Source of the DNA: Gloeotrichia echinulata CP02
Lineage (GTDB): Bacteria; Cyanobacteriota; Cyanobacteriia; Cyanobacteriales; Nostocaceae
Reading direction: 5' to 3'
Assembly (NCBI GenBank): GCA_038087035.1
Contig: CP051187.1
Location: forward strand, 2,547,001-2,611,000
Length of the DNA: 64,000 nt
In this document: positions 35,202 to 42,723 of the stretch, piece by piece
Layout of the letters: every line of letters starts with the position of its first letter
Numbering within the stretch: position 1 is the first letter of the stretch
Program-made: the position numbers and the translations under genes
Notes under the pieces: model-generated
What the model was told of the DNA's origin: nothing
The model's input: the letters and a program-made list of their open reading frames with translations, nothing else
The model's database searches: none

Positions 35202-36498
35202 GGTTCTTGGGTACTTAGCGTGCTAAAATGTTAAGATATTTTTTAATAATGTTTAATAAAATAAATTATGAAACGAATAATGACTCAACTCCTAAATTTG
35301 CCTGAAGTATTAGTAGAATCAAGCCTACAAGAGGGTCAAGTCCTAATTCTATCAGTAGGTAAAAAAGCGAAAAGTGCATCGTGCCCACACTGTGGTCAAA
35401 ACTCAAGACATTTACATCAAAATCAAAAATGTTTAGTGAAAGATTTACCGATGGGGGATTTTGAAGTAATACTGAATGTCAATAGACGAAGATTCAAGTG
35501 TAAAAAATGCCGAAAAACATTTAATGAAAAGCTAGATTTTCTAGGAGCAAGAAAGAGGTATACATACCGATATGCGGAATATATTATCAAACAAGTGATT
35601 AATAGTAATGTAAGTAATGTGGCAAGAAATAATGGACTAACTAATGAATAAGTCATATCAATGCTTGAAGATGTAGCTAAAAATGTGATGCCAATAGATG
35701 TCAAAGATTTAAGAAGATTAGGAATAGATGAAATTAGTTTGGTCAAAGGACAAGGAAAATTTATTGTCGTGCTAGTAGATATAGATTCAGGTAAATTGAT
35801 AGGTTTAGTAAAAGAAAGAAAACAAATTGAAATCAAAAAAACCATGAGAATGTGGGGAGAAAAAGTTTTGTCACAAATAGAAGAAGTAAGTATTGATATG
35901 ACAGGCAATTATAAATCTTTAATTGAGAAGATTTGTCCAAACGCCCTTGTAACGGTAGATAGGTTCCATGTTACTAAATTAGTACATGAAGAATTAAATC
36001 GAGCTAGGATAGCAGAAAAGAAAATAGCATCTGAGTTAAATGCCCCGGAAAGAAAAAAAGTATTTGAAAGTTTAAAAGGAAATAAATTTACAATTCTAAA
36101 AGCCGAGAATAAGCTCACCGAAAAGCAAAAAGATAAATTAAATAGAATTAAACAAGCTTCTCCTTTAATAGCTAGAATGCATTCATTAAAAGAAGATTTT
36201 CACAATTTATTTGAAGACAATAAAAATGTGGTAACGGGAACGCTAGAATTAATCAATTGGTTAAAAAAAGCTGAACCATATTATCAAAGAAGTGTGCAGA
36301 CAATTAAACGGTGGTTTGGAGAAATAGTCGGATATTTTGAACGAAGGACTACCAGTGGAGTAGTAGAAGGAATAAATAATAAACTGAAGTTAATAAAGCG
36401 AAGTGGATTTGGATTTAGAAACTTTCGTAATTTTGAGATTAGAGCTTTACTTTCTTGGCATTATCCTATCAATTTAGCACGCTAAGTACGCAAGAGCC
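35202..36498 (+). mobile_element. ISL3-family insertion sequence, 1297 bp
   Basis: Bounded by imperfect inverted repeats, GGTTCTTGGGTACTTAGCG... at the left and the inverse ...GCTAAGTACGCAAGAGCC at the right. The flanking 8-mers (aaagatac at left, gtttttgc at right) do not match, so there is no target duplication. That fits a deletion of the DNA between two former copies. Three 196-bp MITEs at 46.6-50.1 kb share these ends. Confidence 0.88.
35268..36485 (+). pseudogene. ISL3-family transposase split by an in-frame stop
   Basis: Reads as one 405-residue frame interrupted only by TAA at 35649-35651 (LTNE-stop-VISMLEDVAK). The N-terminal part has the zinc-finger motif CPHCGQ...CKKCRKTF. The C-terminal part has DDE-type residues in IDMTGNYKS, TVDRFHV and SGVVEGINNKLK, as in ISL3 transposases. 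Unless the stop is read through, the enzyme is inactive. The second half could start at ATG 35661. Confidence 0.88.
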
Positions 36499-36499
36499 G

Positions 36500-36736
36500 T
36501 TTTTGCAAGCATGGGAACGCAAAATGACCGATGAGTTTAAGCATCCCACCTTTGGCTATCGTTGCAGCTATCGTCGTGCCATTGAATTGCAAGCACGTTT
36601 ATTAAGTCGTCATTTACAAGAAGACGTTCCCTATAAACCGTTACATAAATCCTACTCAAACCTAGTCAACACCTATCAAAGCTATTCAACTGAGTTTGAG
36701 TTTCGTTTATTTCCTGCTACCCTTCGGGAACGCTAA
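36500..36736 (+). pseudogene. Tail of cas1
   Basis: Immediately after the ISL3 element the frame reads FLQAWERKMTDEFKHPTFGY then RCSYRRAIELQARLLSRHL, the typical C-terminal end of Cas1 integrases (YRR..IELQARLL). After VPYKPL, where Cas1 usually ends, the frame continues for about 33 residues of unclear origin, and a small cccttcgggaacgc-type insertion may be part of it. All Cas1 catalytic residues are gone, so this system cannot acquire spacers with its own Cas1. Confidence 0.8.
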
Positions 36737-36788
36737 GAGCGAACATTCTGGCAACGTCGGCGTTAACCAGTCCACAGGCTAAAACTGT

Positions 36789-37874
36789 CTAACTGACAGC
36801 TTGACTCAAATTGATTGCTGCGTTTAAATCTCGGTCAATTGTGAAACCGCAGTTACCACACTCAAACACTCTTTCTGATAGCGAGAGCGTTTCTTTTTTG
36901 GTTCCGCAGTTAGAGCAGGTTTTGGAACTAGGAAACCATCTATCAACTACAACCAAATTAGAACCATACAGTTTGCACTTGTATGTTAATTGACGGCGAA
37001 ACTCGAAGAATCCCATATCAGTAATTGCCTTAGCTAGTTTGTGGTTAGCCAACATTCCAGACACATTAAGGTCTTCAATCACTACTGTGCCGTGGTTCTT
37101 GGCTAGTAGTGTCGTGAGCTTGTGTAATGTATCTTTTCGGATGTTGGCTATCTTTCTATGCAGTCTAGCAATCTTTATCTGTGCTTTTTTCCAGTTAGCT
37201 GAACCGATGACTTTATGACGATTCAACCATTGCATTCTTGACAGCTTGGCTTCATATTTCTTGTAGGATTTGGCTCCTAAAAAAACTTCACCAGTCGAGA
37301 GTATAGCCAGTGCCTTAACACCAAGGTCAACGCCGACAATACTCTTGTTGCCTAAATCCTGTTGTTCTACATCAAATCTGAAACTGATAAACCATCTGTC
37401 GGCTTGACGAGATATTGTACAAGATTTAGTTAATACTTGTGGTAATCGTTCATAAGTTTTGAGAACACCAATAATAGGTACTTGAATCTTGTTATTGTCT
37501 AAAATTTTGACTGTGCCTTCTAATGTGAAAGAATCACGTTTACCTTTCTTTTTAAACTTGGGTACTCCAGCCTGATGGTCAAAACAGCGTTTCCAGGATT
37601 CTCGCAAAGCCATCAATGCTTGCTGTGGAGTAGATTTTGAGCATTCGTAGTACCATTCGTTTTCAGATTTCACCAATGCCACTAACCATTTGTGCAAGTC
37701 AATAGCAGTAGGAAATTTAATCTTAGAACCGGGATTTTCTTTGTTGTGGTCAAGAATTTGCTTTGTTAAAGCAAGTCCCCAATTCCAAGCATGACGAGCT
37801 ACTCCACAATGTTTAGCGAATGCTATGCGTTGCTGATTATTCAGTTTCAATTCAGTTTTGAATCCGAGTAGCAC
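36789..37874 (-). CDS. tnpB: TnpB RNA-guided nuclease of an IS200/IS605-type element
   Basis: 361 residues, intact. The split RuvC core is visible: D in IVGVDLGVKALAI, E in GTVVIEDLNVSGM, D in TIDRDLNAAINL. A zinc ribbon lies between the last two (CSNCGTKKE...CGNCGF). The N-terminal helix-turn-helix region is GFKTELKLNNQQRIAFAKHC. TnpB proteins are programmed by an omega RNA that overlaps the 3' end of the gene and the right end of the element (here below 36.8 kb). No tnpA is adjacent, so the element would need a transposase in trans. It sits between the cas1 tail and cas2. Confidence 0.93.
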   Translation of the reverse strand: MLLGFKTELKLNNQQRIAFAKHCGVARHAWNWGLALTKQILDHNKENPGSKIKFPTAIDLHKWLVALVKSENEWYYECSKSTPQQALMALRESWKRCFDHQAGVPKFKKKGKRDSFTLEGTVKILDNNKIQVPIIGVLKTYERLPQVLTKSCTISRQADRWFISFRFDVEQQDLGNKSIVGVDLGVKALAILSTGEVFLGAKSYKKYEAKLSRMQWLNRHKVIGSANWKKAQIKIARLHRKIANIRKDTLHKLTTLLAKNHGTVVIEDLNVSGMLANHKLAKAITDMGFFEFRRQLTYKCKLYGSNLVVVDRWFPSSKTCSNCGTKKETLSLSERVFECGNCGFTIDRDLNAAINLSQAVS

Positions 37875-38002
37875 GGTAACTCCTTAATCCATTCTCTAAA
37901 TGCTTGTGACATATTCCAACCTTGCTTATCTGCGTAAGCTTGAAGTTTATTTATTTCTTCTTGACTGAGTAAAGCTTTAAACCATTTATCGCGTTTAGGC
38001 AT
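37847..38002 (-). CDS. 51-residue accessory protein upstream of tnpB
   Basis: A short frame from ATG 38002, MPKRDKWFKALLSQEEINKL then QAYADKQGWNMSQAFREWIK, overlaps the start of tnpB by 28 bp. The acidic and basic amphipathic pattern with MSQAFREWIK resembles a small ribbon-helix-helix or CopG-like protein. Its overlap suggests translational coupling with tnpB. I do not know a proven function; it could regulate tnpB. Confidence 0.55.
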   Translation of the reverse strand: MPKRDKWFKALLSQEEINKLQAYADKQGWNMSQAFREWIKELPCYSDSKLN

Positions 38003-38166
38003 AACTTTTTTGACTCTATGGGTCTATCTTACCCAAGAAATACCCATATATCAAGTAGTATTAACCGTACTAAAGCCGTACAAATATTAAAAAGCTCCCC
38101 AAAATTGAGTAGTTATGAAGAGAGGTGATAAGGAATTAAGTTACAGTTTCTAGCCCTGACACTGCG

Positions 38167-38460
38167 ATGAGTACGTTATTTTACCTGATCATTTATGATT
38201 TACCGGATAGCAAGGCGGCGAATAAGCGGCGGACAAAACTCCATAAAATGCTCTCTGGTTATGGAACTTGGACACAGTACAGTGTGTTTGAATGTTTTTT
38301 GAGTGCTGTCCAGTTCGCTAAATTGAAGGTGCAAGTTGAAACCTTGATTAAACCAGCTGAAGATTCAGTCAGGATCTATGTTTTGGATGCTGGCTCGGTA
38401 CGCAAAACCATTACTTATGGTTCCGAACAACCTCGACAGCAAGAGACAATCATATTATGA
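38167..38460 (+). CDS. cas2: CRISPR-associated endonuclease Cas2
   Basis: 97 residues, ferredoxin-like fold. The metal-binding Asp is in the first strand, YLIIYDLPDSKAANKRR, followed by LHKMLSGYGTWTQYSVFEC and the C-terminal VRIYVLDAGSVRKTITYG. Cas2 forms the adaptation complex with Cas1; here cas1 is only a fragment. The array 2 leader begins directly after the stop. The frame is intact and codon use is normal. Confidence 0.95.
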   Translation: MSTLFYLIIYDLPDSKAANKRRTKLHKMLSGYGTWTQYSVFECFLSAVQFAKLKVQVETLIKPAEDSVRIYVLDAGSVRKTITYGSEQPRQQETIIL

Positions 38461-38484
38461 TGGTAATATGATCCAAGTCCAATT

Positions 38485-38675
38485 TTTGGCAGGGCAAAGC
38501 ACGGGCGAAAACCCATAACCTCCCGCCAAATCCCCAGAACCTTGACAATTCCATACTTTCAGCGTTTTCATATCCAATGTAGAGTCTACTACTGAATGCC
38601 GGAAACGGACTTTTAAAGTAGTCCTGCCAAAATTGCCGGTAGGAATGGCTCTATGATTAGGTTCTGGCTGGCGGA
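38485..38675 (+). promoter_or_regulatory. Leader of CRISPR array 2
   Basis: About 190 bp homologous in inverted orientation to the leader of array 1: gcgaaaacccataacctccc, cagaaccttgacaattcc and the terminal ttctggctggcgga next to the first repeat. The shared ttgaca is a candidate -35 box for the pre-crRNA promoter. Confidence 0.8.
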
Positions 38676-40096
38676 CTTTCAAATTAATGAAACCCGTTCG
38701 CGGGATTGAAACTTGCCATAGGGGGACTATCCAGAATCCCAAGAACTTTCAAATTAATGAAACCCGTTCGCGGGATTGAAACTATTCCTAACTACTACAC
38801 AGGGAATAAAATTTAAGCTATCTTTCAAATTAATGAAACCCGTTCGCGGGATTGAAACGACAAGCTAAAGGCTCTTGGCATTTCACCCCTAAACTTTCAA
38901 ATTAATGAAACCCGTTCGCGGGATTGAAACCCCGCAGCAAAAGTAGGAGGAACATCAAGAACAAGACCTTTCAAATTAATGAAACCCGTTCGCGGGATTG
39001 AAACATTTCTCCAGCACGCCTACCGTTAGCGTTAGGGGCCAACTTTCAAATTAATGAAACCCGTTCGCGGGATTGAAACACTTCGCGCACTTGGGCACGA
39101 AAATAGATATCTTTGCTTTCAAATTAATGAAACCCGTTCGCGGGATTGAAACAAACTGATGAAACCTACTTGCACTAACTGCAAACTTTCAAATTAATGA
39201 AACCCGTTCGCGGGATTGAAACAATTGAGGGATAGCACAAACCTGCCTATCCTTACCCCAACTTTCAAATTAATGAAACCCGTTCGCGGGATTGAAACCG
39301 CTGTTCTGTCACCGCTAGCCGAATCTAACGCGGCTCTTTCAAATTAATGAAACCCGTTCGCGGGATTGAAACATTGCATCCCACCGCTCTTTGGTGGGGA
39401 TGGGTACTTTTTTACTTTCAAATTAATGAAACCCGTTCGCGGGATTGAAACATGGCAAGGATTCTGCTAATGTTGTTTTAATCGGTCAGCTTTCAAATTA
39501 ATGAAACCCGTTCGCGGGATTGAAACATCCAGGTTTGCATCTCAGTTCCCGTACCACCAGCAACTTTCAAATTAATGAAACCCGTTCGCGGGATTGAAAC
39601 TGCTAAAATCAGTGCTGGAATCTTAACCAAAAAAAACTTTCAAATTAATGAAACCCGTTCGCGGGATTGAAACAGGACACTATCGCAACTCTTCTCTCTA
39701 GACGACTGGCTTTCAAATTAATGAAACCCGTTCGCGGGATTGAAACAACTAGCTGACAAGGGTCACTTGGTGGTGTGGTTGGTGGTGTCTTTCAAATTAA
39801 TGAAACCCGTTCGCGGGATTGAAACCCAGGAACATGAATAGGAACCTCACAATTTCCCAAACTTTCAAATTAATGAAACCCGTTCGCGGGATTGAAACTA
39901 TTTCCCATCATTACCAACCCAAGGCTTAATCCGCCTAACTTTCAAATTAATGAAACCCGTTCGCGGGATTGAAACCTAGCACGAAGTACCCCGAATCCGC
40001 ATCCGTTCACTTTCAAATTAATGAAACCCGTTCGCGGGATTGAAACGAGCCGGGGAAAGAGCCAAAGGGGCGGATGATGGGCTTTCGCTTTCAAAT
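38676..40096 (+). CRISPR. CRISPR array 2, 19 full repeats plus a truncated one
   Basis: Same 37-bp repeat as array 1 (CTTTCAAATTAATG ... CGCGGGATTGAAAC), here on the plus strand. Full repeats start at 38676, 38746, 38822, 38894, 38968, 39043, 39116, 39186, 39262, 39336, 39415, 39490, 39564, 39637, 39710, 39789, 39862, 39939 and 40010; spacers are 33-42 bp. After a 41-bp spacer, a twentieth repeat is reduced to ctttcaaat at 40088-40096, next to the IsrB element. Confidence 0.98.
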
Positions 40097-40106
40097 GGGG
40101 ATGTAG

Positions 40107-40462
40107 AAACCCCATCTTCAACGAAGTAAGATGGGGTAGTTCATTAGTTCTCAAATATCCTCTAATTACCAGCGTCAACTACCTACACTTCCCTAACGGG
40201 TAAGTGTAGGCTTGCGGAAAACCTAGCTTGCTAGGCTCACGGTACGCAACTAAGAGTTGGTTAGGGCGTAGAGATTTGGTAAGGACAAACGTACAAATAT
40301 TTCCCTAGTTTGTACACGCCACTTGCTTTAAGCCGGCGAACCCGTCCAACGCAGTGGCTCCTCTTTGCGGTCTAGTCGTGAATAGAAGATACGCTTGCCA
40401 AATTGCCCGAAGGGACTGGATTTATTCCTAAATACAAATTAGTAATAATTTGGGTTATCCTC
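40107..40462 (+). ncRNA. Putative omega RNA region of the IsrB element
   Basis: IsrB and IscB proteins use an RNA encoded upstream of the gene, with the guide taken from DNA just outside the left end. This 356-bp leader is rich in hairpins: ccccatctt/aagatgggg at the end, cctacactt/aagtgtagg, and gccact.../...agtggc at 40318-40362. The last one is similar, on the opposite strand, to the 3' region of the TnpB remnant at 55152-55196. RNA boundaries are not determined. Confidence 0.6.
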
Positions 40463-41614
40463 ATGAATCAAAATAATCAAGTTATACGAGTACCAGTAAT
40501 ATCTCCAAAAGGAATTGCACTTATGCCAACCACACCAGCACGGGCTAGGAAATGGATAAAATCTGGTAAAGCTGTTGGTAAACATAATAAAGTTGGTGTT
40601 TTTTACGTTCAATTATTGCGCGAAGCATCTGGACATGAGACACAAGAAATAGTAGTTGGCACGGATAGAGGTAAAGCATTTACAGGTATTGCTTTTCAAT
40701 CAAAGCTGGCGACGATTGCGTTATTTCATGCTTGTTTACCTGGTTTCTACAAATCCAAGAAAACCAGCAAAGATAGACAGTCTGTGACAGGAAAAATGGA
40801 GAAACGCACAGAACTACGTCGTACTCGTAGAGGACAGCGTATTAATCGTAAAGTTGCTTTTAAATTACGCAATCACCGAGAAAAAAGGTTTAACAATCGT
40901 CGTCAAAACAAGCTACCACCTAGCGTAAAAGCTAACCGAGAAATGGAATTAAGAATCTTGTCAGAAATGTCTAAAATAATTCCTATCTCCGAGATTAGAG
41001 ACGAGTCGTGTGGTGGTAATTCCAAACGGAATGGATTTGGCATATCTCCTGTAACAGTTGGGCAAGAATGGTTTAGAGTCGAAGCGTCAAAGCTTGCACC
41101 AGTCAAAGAAATAGATTCTTTGGATACCGGGAAATACCGCACTCGGCTAGGTCTTGTTAAAGACAAGAAAGATAAATCAAAACAGACTCCAGAAACCCAT
41201 GCTAACGATGCAATAGCATTAGCATCTACCGCATTTATTCAATACAAAGCTTTCCATACCCAAAAAAGTCACGGGCATCATTGGGTTGGGGAATGTGTTG
41301 TAACTCCATCACCATTCATTGTGATTACTCGACCTAAATTATTTAGGAGAAAATTGCATCAAGAAAACTACTCAAAGGGGGGAATTTTAAAGCGGCAAGG
41401 TGGAACAATAACACCATTTGGTTTTCGGTCAGGTGACTATGTTCAAACCTCTCGCAAGGGAGAAGTAATACGCGGTTGGGTTGGCGGATTTACTAATTCT
41501 GGGAAAACCAAAAATATTTCCATCTATGACCACAACTGGTCACGTATTGGTCAATTTAATCCCAACAATGTCAAGTTAATAAAACGGAGTACGAGATTAT
41601 GCGTTGTTGCATAA
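40463..41614 (+). CDS. isrB: IsrB, HNH-less IscB-like RNA-guided nickase
   Basis: 383 residues from ATG 40463. The N-terminal PLMP domain is SPKGIALMPTTPARARKW. RuvC-I is VVGTDRGKAFTGIA with Asp68. The arginine-rich bridge helix is RRTRRGQRINRKVAFKLRNH. RuvC-II is read in PISEIRDESCGG and RuvC-III in ETHANDAIALAS. There is no HNH domain between RuvC-II and III, which separates IsrB from IscB and from the IscB at 60462. IsrB relatives nick the non-target strand. RuvC motifs look intact, although 'TDRG' instead of the usual 'DPG' is atypical. Confidence 0.85.
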   Translation: MNQNNQVIRVPVISPKGIALMPTTPARARKWIKSGKAVGKHNKVGVFYVQLLREASGHETQEIVVGTDRGKAFTGIAFQSKLATIALFHACLPGFYKSKKTSKDRQSVTGKMEKRTELRRTRRGQRINRKVAFKLRNHREKRFNNRRQNKLPPSVKANREMELRILSEMSKIIPISEIRDESCGGNSKRNGFGISPVTVGQEWFRVEASKLAPVKEIDSLDTGKYRTRLGLVKDKKDKSKQTPETHANDAIALASTAFIQYKAFHTQKSHGHHWVGECVVTPSPFIVITRPKLFRRKLHQENYSKGGILKRQGGTITPFGFRSGDYVQTSRKGEVIRGWVGGFTNSGKTKNISIYDHNWSRIGQFNPNNVKLIKRSTRLCVVA

Positions 41615-41716
41615 ACTATTGCTTGTTTTGTCGCTGTCCTCCTCCCTCTTCTTGCTGTGCAAGAAAATGGTCGCAGGACGCAACAAAACAAGCCCGCAAT
41701 TCCTCCCAACACCGAA

Positions 41717-42358
41717 TCAGAGATTTCGGTGTGGGACTCCTTGCGGTTCGAGTTGAAAAATTTGCTCTGCAGTTAAATTCAAATCTCGAAAAGTTGGTGA
41801 TATTATCCTATCATTACCCCTAAACTGGCTAACCTGATACTCACCCTCAACCAACAAGTAAACTGATATAGTTGGTTGTTTAGAATTGCCAATAAACTTT
41901 CTTGCACCATTAGCTAAATAATCAACAATCCAGTATTCAGGAATGCCAATACCCTCATATTCGCCAGCTTTTTTATAGTAATCATCACGCCAATTTGTAC
42001 TGACAACCTCAATAACTAATGGAACTGAGGCACCTTGAGTTACTGTCGATTCTTTTTTCCATAATGGTTCATTTGCTAAATTATTGCGGTTCAATATCAG
42101 CAAATCTGGCAAATAGGCTGATTCACCAAAAAGCGATTTGACTAATACTTGTTTGGGGATGGAATAGGGGAGGTTTATTCGTTTAATTTCTGTAGCTAGT
42201 TCCAGAGTTAAAAACCCTGTAATTTCTTCATGATCTCCCACTGGTTGTGCTATTTCAACAATCACTCCATCATGTAATTCGTAGCGTCCCCCGTCAGGTT
42301 TCCATTGAATAAATTCTGTAAAATTTACTAATTTGGTTTTTGGTATAGCTGCAGTCAT
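41717..42358 (-). CDS. Uma2-family (DUF820) putative endonuclease with replaced C-terminus
   Basis: 213 residues. Core motifs match the Uma2 gene at 29971: YELHDGVIVEIAQPVGDHEE, YLPDLLILNRN, VPLVIEVVSTNWRDDY, GIPEYWIVDY. The last ten residues (LEPQGVPHRNL) and the stop are encoded by the right end of the IsrB element. The original C-terminus was therefore displaced. The catalytic core is complete. Confidence 0.85.
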   Translation of the reverse strand: MTAAIPKTKLVNFTEFIQWKPDGGRYELHDGVIVEIAQPVGDHEEITGFLTLELATEIKRINLPYSIPKQVLVKSLFGESAYLPDLLILNRNNLANEPLWKKESTVTQGASVPLVIEVVSTNWRDDYYKKAGEYEGIGIPEYWIVDYLANGARKFIGNSKQPTISVYLLVEGEYQVSQFRGNDRIISPTFRDLNLTAEQIFQLEPQGVPHRNL

Positions 42359-42370
42359 ACTGTCAATTCC

Positions 42371-42707
42371 TTAGAGGTTGTTTGAAAAGTCCGTTTTCAT
42401 GTGTCCTGGCGATTAGAAATCGCGGCTACACAGACAAAACCTGCACTTCGACAAGCTCAGTGACCACCTCCGCAGGTTGGAAAAACCTTCTCTTCGACAC
42501 GCACTCGCGTTCGTAGAGAAAATATTGTGTTACTCCCTTCCCGCTGGAAGATTACCGAAATAATTTTTAGCTCACGCAAAGGCGCAAAGGCGCAAAGAAG
42601 GAAAATTATAGGTAATCTTAGACCGGGAAGGGAGTAGTCCACGGAGGTGGACTTTGCTTGTGTAGTTGTCACCTTCATTCGCCCAAAACTTTTCAAACAT
42701 CCTCTTA
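42371..42707. mobile_element. 337-bp MITE with a second MITE nested inside
   Basis: Outer ends TTAGAGGTTGTTTGAAAAGT and ACTTTTCAAACATCCTCTTA are inverse copies with two mismatches. Inside are paired segments gcggctacacagacaaaacc and ggtggactttgcttgtgtag-like, a cgacacgcactcgcgttcg small repeat, and the complete 106-bp MITE at 42531-42636. A solo copy of the right end (acttttcaaacaacctctta) lies directly before the ABC transporter start at 44828. Confidence 0.8.
42531..42636. mobile_element. 106-bp MITE, uninterrupted copy
   Basis: Ends ACTCCCTTCCCGCTGGAAG and CGGGAAGGGAGT. It is the uninterrupted form of the element at 16183-16351, and it is the reference that shows three exact 21-bp insertions there. 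Confidence 0.92.
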
Positions 42708-42723
42708 TGGGCGACAGATTTAT

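Larger units (their letters stand above)
40107..41752 (+). mobile_element. IS200/IS605-related element carrying isrB
   Basis: Boundaries are inferred from the IscB element at 60205-61840. Both start AAACCCCAT plus a hairpin, both end in a hairpin followed by ..CTCC/CTTCC...CGAG, and both left flanks end in AG. The left flank here is the broken last CRISPR repeat of array 2 (ctttcaaatggggatgtag). The right flank is the 3' end of a Uma2 gene, whose last codons now come from the element. Confidence 0.7.

Noticed and set aside
36455..36499. ATG at 36455 as a gene start for the cas1-like frame
   Set aside because: The first 15 residues are encoded by the ISL3 end in a different frame from the transposase; the real cas1 part begins at 36500.
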